A stretch of 64,000 nt of DNA from Alistipes sp. GTDB lineage: Bacteria > Bacteroidota > Bacteroidia > Bacteroidales > Rikenellaceae. The stretch is taken from assembly GCA_017623505.1 (NCBI GenBank), contig JAGAOZ010000024.1:1-64000 (forward strand), given 5' to 3'. Every line of letters starts with the position of its first letter. Positions within the stretch are counted from its first letter, which is position 1. Shown in pieces: positions 1 to 6,792 of this stretch. The position numbers and the translations under genes are program-made. Under the pieces are notes generated by a model. It did not search any database. It saw only the letters and a list, made by a program, of their open reading frames with translations, and was not told where the DNA came from.

Positions 1-1
1 G

Positions 2-400
2 GCGGCACTCTACAACTCCGACGAAAGTCTAGACGGAAAGGGTCTTTACAAATACGACTCTGCGGGTAATCAGATTGAGGCGGCAGAGTACAACTCCGAC
101 GGAAGTTTGTTTTCGAAGCATCTTTTCGAATACGACTCTGCTGGAAATATGATTGAGTATGCATTCTACAACTCCTACGGAAGGTTGATAAGTAAGTACC
201 TTTGGAAATACGACTCTGCGGGAAATCAGATTGAGGAGGCAATATACAACTCCGACGGAAGTCTGGACTGGAAGGAATTTTACAAATACGACTCTGCGGG
301 GAATATGATTGAGTATGCATTCTACAACTCCGACGGAAGTTTGGAAGGTAAGTACCTTTACAAAAACGACTCTGCGGGTAATATAATTGAGAAAACACAC
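2..400 (+). repeat. In-gene tandem repeats, 78-bp unit
   Basis: The motif AATACGACTCTGCGGG or a close variant recurs exactly every 78 bp, with units beginning at 50, 128, 206, 284 and 362. Four complete units and two partial ones are visible. The period is 26 codons, so gain or loss of a unit keeps the frame. Units are close to identical in the YDSAGN and NSDGSL parts and vary in between. Confidence 0.85.
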
Positions 401-463
401 TATAAAGGCGAGATAATGGAGCCTAAGTACATTACCGAATGCGAGATTGTTTACCGCGATTAA
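2..463 (+). CDS. 3' end of a tandem-repeat protein (YDSAGN/NSDGSL repeats)
   Basis: The reading frame is open to the left edge and ends with TAA at 461-463, so only the C-terminal 153 codons are visible. They consist of 26-residue repeats of the pattern YDSAGNxIExAxYNSDGSL plus a variable aromatic/lysine linker, with a last degenerate copy and a short unique tail ending in VYRD. The pattern resembles YD/RHS-type or related Bacteroidetes surface repeats rich in Tyr, Asp, Gly and Asn. No enzymatic domain can be seen. A hairpin followed by five T residues lies about 40 bp downstream. Function is unknown; a surface or secreted repeat protein is an inference only. Confidence 0.7.
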   Translation, partial: AALYNSDESLDGKGLYKYDSAGNQIEAAEYNSDGSLFSKHLFEYDSAGNMIEYAFYNSYGRLISKYLWKYDSAGNQIEEAIYNSDGSLDWKEFYKYDSAGNMIEYAFYNSDGSLEGKYLYKNDSAGNIIEKTHYKGEIMEPKYITECEIVYRD

Positions 464-491
464 ATATATTCGCCTTTTAATATTTCCACAC

Positions 492-720
492 TCCAAGTAC
501 CGCGGGTAACCAAATGGTTACCTGCGTTTTTCATTTTACCCCAACCTCCCACCTCCAAGTAGTGCGGGTAACTATTTGGTTACCCAGACACCCTCGCAAT
601 CCGTTTAAACCTATCTTGACCAAAGTACCGCGGGTAACTAATTAGTTACCTGCGATTATACGCGCGTCATCCCGCAATTACCTGTCCCTCCAAAGTCTTG
701 CGGGCAGTCTTTTTACTACC
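492..720. repeat. Four copies of a GGTAAC/GTTACC palindromic repeat in a gene-free stretch
   Basis: This part of the 464-967 gap holds four related elements beginning near 492, 554, 620 and 689. Each opens with (T)CCAA(A)GTA or a variant, followed by CGCGGGTAAC, a short loop, and GTTACC. The third copy contains the perfect palindrome GGTAACTAATTAGTTACC (633-650). The fourth is decayed. Spacing is 62-69 bp. The rest of the gap (721-890) has only AT-rich short repeats and no gene that I can support. Function is unknown; some copies could act as terminators. Confidence 0.7.
501..531 (+). terminator. Hairpin terminator after the repeat protein
   Basis: Arms CGCGGGTAACC and GGTTACCTGCG enclose an AAAT loop and are followed by TTTTT. 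One mismatch lies in the stem. It sits 38 bp after the stop of the upstream gene. It is also the first copy of the palindromic repeat array. Confidence 0.5.
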
Positions 721-760
721 CACAAATCATTAACATCCTTATAACAATGTAAATAGAAAA

Positions 761-798
761 TTAATTACTAATTCCTAATTACTCATTACTAATTGAAT
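761..798. repeat. AT-rich ATTACTAATT short repeats
   Basis: Imperfect direct repeats of ATTACTAATT. They include CTAATTACTCATTA at 775-788, which is the exact reverse complement of the 14-mer tandemly repeated at 17042-17069. A second simple repeat (CTGAAAA, three units) follows at about 855-873. Confidence 0.5.
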
Positions 799-892
799 AA
801 AACGTCATTCCCCGACTTGTGGGACACAAGGCGATGGGAATCTACCTTTTACAAACTGAAAACTGAAAACTGAAACACACCTCACAAAACAC

Positions 893-930
893 AAAAAATC
901 ACTCCTCGGTTTGCAGACCCGAGGAGTGAT
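893..930 (-). terminator. Terminator of the metal-linked operon
   Basis: Read on the minus strand, a perfect 12-bp stem (ATCACTCCTCGG at 898-909 with CCGAGGAGTGAT at 919-930) is followed by TTTTTTG. It lies about 40 bp after the stop of the HMA-domain gene. Confidence 0.8.
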
Positions 931-967
931 TACATTATAGGAAATCCTATAAAAATTGCCTAAACGC

Positions 968-1297
968 CTATTTATTCTCTTTTGGCTCGGCTTTGATATC
1001 AATCTTCTCAAACGCAGCAATCAGTGTTGCCTCATCACACTTCTTAGTATCAAAGGTAACTGTTACCTCGCGAGTCAAAAGCTCGATTTTAACATCCTTT
1101 ACACCCTTCTCGTAAGGCAGTGTATTCTCCACCTTCTTTGCACAATTAGGGCAGTCGAGACTTGTAGCAAAAACAACAGTCTTAAGCTCTGCTTTCTGCT
1201 CGGTCTTAGCCTTCTTTCCCTTTTTATTCTGCATATCTGCCTGCGCAAAAGCAACGCCCATTACCATCATCAGACATACCAAAATCAACTTCTTCAT
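968..1297 (-). CDS. Exported heavy-metal-associated (HMA) domain protein
   Basis: A 109-residue protein with an N-terminal signal peptide (about residues 1-20, hydrophobic core after MKK), a Lys-rich linker (25-35) and one HMA/MerP-like ferredoxin-fold domain (about 38-105). The metal site is DCPNC, a CxxC with Cys49 and Cys52. Family members bind Cu(I), Hg(II) or Zn(II). The signal peptide puts it in the periplasm, unlike cytosolic copper chaperones. It is the last gene of an operon after a TonB-dependent receptor (20-nt gap) and a Cys/His-rich protein, so periplasmic handling of a metal imported or sensed by that receptor is a reasonable inference. Which metal cannot be read from the sequence. 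Confidence 0.82.
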   Translation of the reverse strand: MKKLILVCLMMVMGVAFAQADMQNKKGKKAKTEQKAELKTVVFATSLDCPNCAKKVENTLPYEKGVKDVKIELLTREVTVTFDTKKCDEATLIAAFEKIDIKAEPKENK

Positions 1298-1317
1298 AGC
1301 TAATAGTTTTTTTATTG

Positions 1318-3699
1318 TTAATATAAGTTAAATCTCAATCCCATATAGAACTTTCTACCCATCAGTGGGCCCCACACACACGAAGAGTTAAACTCCGGGC
1401 TAAATGGTGCCATTGCCGATATAATTGGGTCGTCCTGCATATAGTTAGCGATATTCTCGCATCCAACATACAACTCCAGACCTCCACGGAACTTATGGCT
1501 CACCTGCGCATAGAACATCGGATATGCAGGTGATAAACGATGATTGCTCAAGTCGCCATCCAACGAAGGCAGACGCATCGGACCATTATATTGTGCCGTA
1601 ACATCAAATACCCAACGACGATAAGGTGTCGCATATTGTATATTAAGCAAAGTCTTATAGCGACTTGTCAGCGGGCGCTCAATCTCCACAGGCTGACCAT
1701 CACGCATCAACGAGATTGACGAGTTAGTATAGCGGAACGTAGCAAATACATCCAAACCCACCGTCGGAGTCCACTGGAAATCGACTTGATAAGTATCGGT
1801 ATACGAGCGATTATCCGTATTGTAGAGCATTATATGTGGGTCTGCAAACTCTTGGTCCGCAACCACCGTATTATAGAACTGTGTACGGAAATAATCGAAG
1901 CTCAACGTCGCATTCTCATAACCCAGCAGACTGAAATACTGTGTCAAGCTACCACCGGCTGTGAGTGCCATCTCAATATCATCATCCACCGAGCTATCAA
2001 TACTACGATTTGTAGCCAACATCCAGATATTATCCGTTATCAGATTTGTGCGACGATAGCCCAAACCTGCCGAGGCACGCAACACGGTTGTAGGGGTAAT
2101 ATCAACCTTGATATGCGAACGAGGCGTTACCACAAAACGTTCCTTTGGTTGATGTGTAGCACCCGACGTGAGGCCACCGTTGAGCAACAAATCATGTTTG
2201 TTGTTATTCTCGGCACCCATCCAATCGCCACGCACACCCAAAACAAGGGTAAACTTATCCTTTATGTTATAGGTATACTCAGCATAGACACCCGGCTCAA
2301 AATAGCGCATATCGTTGTAATATGGGAGCGTCGATATCGACATAGAAGCATCCGCAGATGCTCCCGGTGCCAATGGTCGTACAACACTATCCATAACATC
2401 CTCGCTCTGGCTTGTCAGCTGTGCCGACGCACCGAAAACCATTGACGAACGTGTTGAGAAATAGTGAGCATACATCAGATTCATCCACCACTGGTTATCG
2501 TGACCATCATACGACTTCACGCCAAAATACGCGTCTTCGTTAAAGTAGTTATAATCCAATACAAAAGCCACGTTTGAGCGCAACTCCTCCTCACTCTCGG
2601 CATCCCACACCGAAGCACCCACAGGCACTCCCACCTTGAAATAAGCATTCACGTTGGTATTATCCATCTTCGAGCCGTAGATAGACAAATCCTGCATCAT
2701 CTTATCGTATAGCGATGTGCGGTAATCCATTTGACCTCCCAAACGATTCTCATCCACGACCTTCCATCCCCAACGTATCTGCGCGCCACTCTTTGGTGCT
2801 TGATAGAGCCATTTATTGGCAATATTTATCTGATTTGTTTTTGGCAAATCTCTAAATCCATCGTCGTTCATATCGTGCGACTTGGTATCCATCGAGCCAT
2901 GCAACAAGATGACCGTCGATAGACGCTTATCTTCTGTAAGAGGAATTGCTGACGAGAGATTTATCTCCGGGCGCAACTCACTATCAAAATATAGATTCAC
3001 AAACAGACGTTCCTCGTCGGTTGGCTTACGGTGCTCAAGGTTAATCTGACCTGTAATAGCCTCATGACCGGCTGTTACCGATGCCACACCCTTTGACACC
3101 TGAATCGAGTTAAGCCACATTCCTGGTGTGTAGTTCAAACCATAAGGAGAGCCCAGACCCTTCATTATCGGACGATTCTCGTCCAACATCTGAGTATACG
3201 TTCCCGTCAAGCCCAACATCTTAATCTGTCGTGCTCCCGAAATAGCATCACTATAACCCACAGTCACCGAAGCCGAGTTCTCAAAGCTCTCTGCCAAGTT
3301 ACAGCATGCCATCTTACACAGACCGGCAAACGATATAGTCTCACCCTTCAAAACGCCCTCACGCTTTACATAGTTACCCAGAGAAGACTCCACAACGACC
3401 TCCTCCAATTCAACACTGCTGGACATGGTGATTTCCACATAGTTTTGACCCTCGCCAACCGTCACTACCTCCTCCTCATATCCGACGTATGAGGCTACAA
3501 GTTGGTTGTTACCTTTAACGCGATGAATCTCAAACTTACCCTCGGCATCACAAACAGCACCGACAGTTGTACCCTGCCAATTCACGACAGCACCAACCAA
3601 AGGCTCGCCACCTTCGCGCACCACGCCTCGCAGTTTCTGTGCATTGGCAACACTCACCACGCACAGCAAAATAAACACAAGTAATGATTTTATTTTCAT
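1318..3699 (-). CDS. TonB-dependent receptor, probably metal-related
   Basis: A 793-residue outer-membrane receptor with a signal peptide (1-20, cleavage before QKLRG), an N-terminal carboxypeptidase-regulatory-like beta domain (about 22-100), a TonB plug (about 125-250, with the GLNYTPGMWLNSIQVSKG stretch) and a beta-barrel ending in an aromatic-rich strand (FYMGLRFNLY). Before the plug lies a three-Cys stretch, LCKMACCNLAESF (Cys128, Cys132, Cys133). This is unusual for a plug and could be a metal-sensing or metal-binding site. The flanking genes encode a Cys/His-rich exported protein and an HMA protein, which points to copper or another soft metal as substrate. Energy would come from TonB-ExbBD encoded elsewhere. 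Confidence 0.85.
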   Translation of the reverse strand: MKIKSLLVFILLCVVSVANAQKLRGVVREGGEPLVGAVVNWQGTTVGAVCDAEGKFEIHRVKGNNQLVASYVGYEEEVVTVGEGQNYVEITMSSSVELEEVVVESSLGNYVKREGVLKGETISFAGLCKMACCNLAESFENSASVTVGYSDAISGARQIKMLGLTGTYTQMLDENRPIMKGLGSPYGLNYTPGMWLNSIQVSKGVASVTAGHEAITGQINLEHRKPTDEERLFVNLYFDSELRPEINLSSAIPLTEDKRLSTVILLHGSMDTKSHDMNDDGFRDLPKTNQINIANKWLYQAPKSGAQIRWGWKVVDENRLGGQMDYRTSLYDKMMQDLSIYGSKMDNTNVNAYFKVGVPVGASVWDAESEEELRSNVAFVLDYNYFNEDAYFGVKSYDGHDNQWWMNLMYAHYFSTRSSMVFGASAQLTSQSEDVMDSVVRPLAPGASADASMSISTLPYYNDMRYFEPGVYAEYTYNIKDKFTLVLGVRGDWMGAENNNKHDLLLNGGLTSGATHQPKERFVVTPRSHIKVDITPTTVLRASAGLGYRRTNLITDNIWMLATNRSIDSSVDDDIEMALTAGGSLTQYFSLLGYENATLSFDYFRTQFYNTVVADQEFADPHIMLYNTDNRSYTDTYQVDFQWTPTVGLDVFATFRYTNSSISLMRDGQPVEIERPLTSRYKTLLNIQYATPYRRWVFDVTAQYNGPMRLPSLDGDLSNHRLSPAYPMFYAQVSHKFRGGLELYVGCENIANYMQDDPIISAMAPFSPEFNSSCVWGPLMGRKFYMGLRFNLY

Positions 3700-3762
3700 A
3701 TAATTACAATATTAGCATATTAAACTCTCAAGCGACATCTTAAATGCCACCTTTCAGCGAAG

Positions 3763-4179
3763 TTATGCTAACATAGGAGGAGCTCTCAGCACCGACGCTG
3801 CCGATGCTGCATCCTCTAACGGAGGCAGAAGATATGGTTGAAATTCAAAATTGATATCCAACCCCTCCAATATATCTAATCGAATATTATCTACACTCAG
3901 CGGGATGCTCAACGCCAAAGCCTTGGCAGCAGAATCATCCATATTTCGGCCGTCGGTATAGAGAGCTATTTCAACCGTATGCTCATGCTCACACTCGCAC
4001 TCGGGTTGGAACACCAGATAGCTATGATGCTCGCAATGCTCATCATGACAACACATCGGGTTACTATGATGACTTTGGCAATCACAGAGCATCATAGCTA
4101 CGCTCTGCTCCACACCTGCCACAAAATATAGCACCAGGAGCAAAGACATCACCACTCGCATATACCCTTTTTTCATCAT
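3763..4179 (-). CDS. Cys/His-rich exported protein of a metal-linked operon
   Basis: A 138-residue protein with a hydrophobic N-terminal segment (about 7-23, signal peptide or anchor) followed by a dense metal-ligand region: between residues 32 and 67 there are seven Cys and eight His, including CDC, CCHDEHCEHH and CECEHEH. The C-terminal half has no Cys and no recognised fold. I set the start at 4179 because an upstream in-frame ATG at 4212 overlaps the -7 promoter element (4210-4217), and an AAAGGG stretch precedes 4179. It is the first gene of the operon with the TonB receptor (63-nt gap) and the HMA protein. Metal binding is inferred from composition; family not recognised. Confidence 0.7.
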   Translation of the reverse strand: MMKKGYMRVVMSLLLVLYFVAGVEQSVAMMLCDCQSHHSNPMCCHDEHCEHHSYLVFQPECECEHEHTVEIALYTDGRNMDDSAAKALALSIPLSVDNIRLDILEGLDINFEFQPYLLPPLEDAASAASVLRAPPMLA

Positions 4180-4209
4180 ATCACCCTTTGAACTTTGTTC
4201 AATTTGGCG

Positions 4210-4217
4210 CAAATATA
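4210..4217 (-). promoter_or_regulatory. -7 element of the metal-linked operon
   Basis: TATATTTG on the minus strand matches the Bacteroidetes -7 consensus TAnnTTTG. It lies 30 nt before the chosen ATG. A clear -33 TTTG at 19-21 nt spacing is not evident. Confidence 0.6.
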
Positions 4218-4314
4218 CTGTTTTTCAGCCAAACTCTAAAATCTTTCACACAAATTTCTCATATCAAATTATCTTTTTTATCACAAATTCTTATACAATT
4301 TGGCATATTTTTAT

Positions 4315-4322
4315 TATCTTTG
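4315..4322 (+). promoter_or_regulatory. -7 element for the lipoprotein-DUF5723 operon
   Basis: TATCTTTG matches TAnnTTTG and lies 29 nt upstream of the ATG at 4352. It diverges from the metal-operon promoter about 100 bp away. Confidence 0.6.
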
Positions 4323-4351
4323 TATCAGTAGACCTATTAATCTCATTCATT

Positions 4352-5335
4352 ATGAAACGTATTACACCCCTCATAATGCTCATCGTTCTGGGCATTATGA
4401 CATCTTGCATTGACAAGGATTACGATTTATCCCAGATTGAGACTGATGACATTGCCGTTGGTAACAATCAGAGTGAATTTAAGATGCCATTGGCAACCAT
4501 CCATTTTACATCTTACAACATTTGTAGCAACACATCTGGCGACCAGCTATCCCTCAAGCAACTATACGACGAGGCTGATATTTGGTTTCCTACGAATCTT
4601 CCCGACGGAGCTGAATATATCGAGATATATCGTATCTTGGATAGTGAGCACTTCGATTCCGCCTATTTTGACTCTATCGTACACGCCTTGGAGAATGAGC
4701 TACAAAACGATAGCGACAAGAGAACCCTTATCGCATCGCACATCGCTGCAAAGTATCGCAACACCTTCATCAATGCGCTTTACGATACGGGGAATAGCGA
4801 GCTGAACCAATACGCCGCACTTATTCTTGATGCCGACCAAGCTGAGGCTACCGCTATTATTTCGGAGATAATCCTCTCGCATGCCTCAGAGACCGAGGAG
4901 GCTGTTCAGATTGTTTTCCGTCGTTTCTTACAGAAGCTACATCTTGAGAATATCCACACGGATATTCCTAAGATTGAGATTTCAAGCGACATCCGCGATA
5001 TGTTGCTCGATAACCTCGATGACAGCAGCGTTGAGAACCCTATCAATTGCTTATACTTATCGGGCGATGCCGACAATGGCTTCCCATTCATTTTCCAGAT
5101 TAACCCTCATGTTGAGAACACTTCAATTGACTTCGGACAAATCACTGTCCATCAGGGAGCTAACAACATCGAGGAGATACGCATCATGAGGGATGATATG
5201 CAACGTCTACTCGACGGAGCAACATTCTCAATGAGCCTTATTACGATGCGCTACTACCCTCACCGCAGTTTTACCGACGAGACAGAATTTTGCGTCAAAC
5301 TGCGCTTGCGTAAAACCGGAGCTTTACAACTTTAA
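4352..5335 (+). CDS. Hypothetical lipoprotein
   Basis: A 327-residue protein with an N-terminal lipoprotein signal: MKR, a hydrophobic stretch, then the lipobox MTSC with Cys19. The mature part opens with an acidic segment (IDKDYDLSQIETDD). The middle (about 75-215) looks helical and Glu/Leu-rich, and the C-terminal third (about 225-327) looks beta-rich. No named domain is recognised. It is followed 12 nt later by a DUF5723 outer-membrane barrel protein, and the two share the promoter at 4315. A joint role at the outer membrane is an inference from that pairing. Confidence 0.72.
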   Translation: MKRITPLIMLIVLGIMTSCIDKDYDLSQIETDDIAVGNNQSEFKMPLATIHFTSYNICSNTSGDQLSLKQLYDEADIWFPTNLPDGAEYIEIYRILDSEHFDSAYFDSIVHALENELQNDSDKRTLIASHIAAKYRNTFINALYDTGNSELNQYAALILDADQAEATAIISEIILSHASETEEAVQIVFRRFLQKLHLENIHTDIPKIEISSDIRDMLLDNLDDSSVENPINCLYLSGDADNGFPFIFQINPHVENTSIDFGQITVHQGANNIEEIRIMRDDMQRLLDGATFSMSLITMRYYPHRSFTDETEFCVKLRLRKTGALQL

Positions 5336-5347
5336 ATCACGTCTATT

Positions 5348-6697
5348 ATGAAGAAAATATATCTTATAGTCGCATTGATGGTTTTGACATTTGCCGGTAG
5401 TGTAAATGCTCAAAATCCAACCACATACTTTATGGAGGGCTCAACCTTCCGTTCACAGTGGAATCCAGCATTCGCTCCACAACACGGATACGTCAATATT
5501 CCAATCCTTGGTGGCATTGAACTAAGCACCAATGGTAATGTTGCAGTAGACAACCTCCTATTCAGCCAAAATGGTAAGCTAAGCACCATTTTCAGCTCGG
5601 CAGTACCTTCCACACTTGCTCTTTCAGAGTTGAACAACATCAACCACTTTGGAGCAAGCAACACATTGAATATCATCGGCTTTGGTGCGTACAAATCTGA
5701 CCATAAGACTTTTTGGTCGGTAGCCGTAAATCTGCGCACCAATATAGACACACAACTACCCTACTCGTTCTTCGACTTTATGAAGACCGGCAAGGCACAA
5801 GACATCAGCGGTATGGGCTTTAAGGCAGACAGCTACATTGAGGCGGTCTACACACACTCTTTCCCTATTACCGACAAGATATATCTCGGCGTTAGCGGCA
5901 AGCTGCTTATCGGCGCAGGTCGTGGTCGATTCTATTTCGATAAGTTTGATGCACAGATGAACGCAGACCGCTGGTCAGCCAATGCTGTCGGTGTTATGGA
6001 GCTCAGCGGTTTTGATATGGAGACTCGTCGTGCAGACGATGGTACGATGTGTTACGACGGCCTGGATTCTTACAGCGGCAAACCCGCAGGATATGGTTTT
6101 GGCGTAGATGTTGGTGTTACATACGACGTACTACCTGAGCTTCAACTATCTGCATCTATCAACGATATTGGCTGTATGTTCTGGTCAAAGAAACATACTT
6201 CACGCGGAGTTATCAACAAAGAGATTGAATTTACCGGTGTACAAATCGACGCTAACGGTGTTGCCACACAGCCGGAATTTGACCTTGACGAGATGGAGTT
6301 TGAGGTTGCTGACAGCAAAGGTGTCAGTGAATTTTTACCAACAACCATCAATCTGGGAGGTGAATACAACTTCCTTGACCGTCGCATTGGCTTAGGCGTA
6401 TTTTACAGCATTGCCTTCTGGGAGTACAAGACCCGCCACGACATTACAGCATCAGCCAACTTCCGACCTCTCAAGTGGTTACACGCTTCGGGCAGCTACT
6501 CATTCATCGGCAATAGGGCTCACGCTTTAGGTCTTGCGCTCAACATCTGCCCGGCCAGAGGAATCAACTTCTTCTTAGGCACAGATTTTCTGCTTAGCAA
6601 GAAGACCCCACAGTGGATTCCTGTTTCACAAAGCAATATGAACATTACCTTTGGCATGGGAGTACCTATCGGTCGCAACAGCATACGTCACGAGTAG
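5348..6697 (+). CDS. DUF5723 family outer-membrane protein
   Basis: A 449-residue protein with a signal peptide (1-21, cleavage after VNA). It opens its mature part with the FMEGSTFRSQWNPAFAPQHGYVNIP pattern typical of the Bacteroidetes DUF5723 family, and continues with alternating beta segments. The C-terminus (NMNITFGMGVPIGR) looks like closing barrel strands. The biochemical role of the family is not established. It is the second gene of an operon with the preceding lipoprotein (12-nt gap) and is followed by a strong hairpin terminator. Confidence 0.72.
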   Translation: MKKIYLIVALMVLTFAGSVNAQNPTTYFMEGSTFRSQWNPAFAPQHGYVNIPILGGIELSTNGNVAVDNLLFSQNGKLSTIFSSAVPSTLALSELNNINHFGASNTLNIIGFGAYKSDHKTFWSVAVNLRTNIDTQLPYSFFDFMKTGKAQDISGMGFKADSYIEAVYTHSFPITDKIYLGVSGKLLIGAGRGRFYFDKFDAQMNADRWSANAVGVMELSGFDMETRRADDGTMCYDGLDSYSGKPAGYGFGVDVGVTYDVLPELQLSASINDIGCMFWSKKHTSRGVINKEIEFTGVQIDANGVATQPEFDLDEMEFEVADSKGVSEFLPTTINLGGEYNFLDRRIGLGVFYSIAFWEYKTRHDITASANFRPLKWLHASGSYSFIGNRAHALGLALNICPARGINFFLGTDFLLSKKTPQWIPVSQSNMNITFGMGVPIGRNSIRHE

Positions 6698-6721
6698 TAA
6701 ATCAGTCAAGAGATACATCTA

Positions 6722-6758
6722 AAAAATCGGTGGATAATATTCACCGATTTTTTTTGGC
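6722..6758 (+). terminator. Terminator after the DUF5723 gene
   Basis: The stem AAATCGGTG (6724-6732) pairs with CACCGATTT (6742-6750) and runs into eight T residues. The A-run on the other side makes it potentially bidirectional. Confidence 0.85.
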
Positions 6759-6777
6759 ATTGTAGGGCAGTTTTTAC

Positions 6778-6785
6778 TATTTTTG
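6778..6785 (+). promoter_or_regulatory. -7 element of recQ, very close to the start codon
   Basis: TATTTTTG matches TAnnTTTG. Its last base is only 7 nt before the recQ ATG at 6793, so the predicted transcript would have an almost absent leader. Confidence 0.5.
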
Positions 6786-6792
6786 CAGAGTT

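Noticed and set aside
2..400. Regular repeats resembling a CRISPR array
   Set aside because: The 78-bp units are coding throughout, lie in one open frame, and have no unique spacers of constant length.
29..496. Long minus-strand open frame across the left-edge repeats
   Set aside because: It is the antisense shadow of the repeat gene; its apparent protein repeats simply mirror the 78-bp DNA unit.
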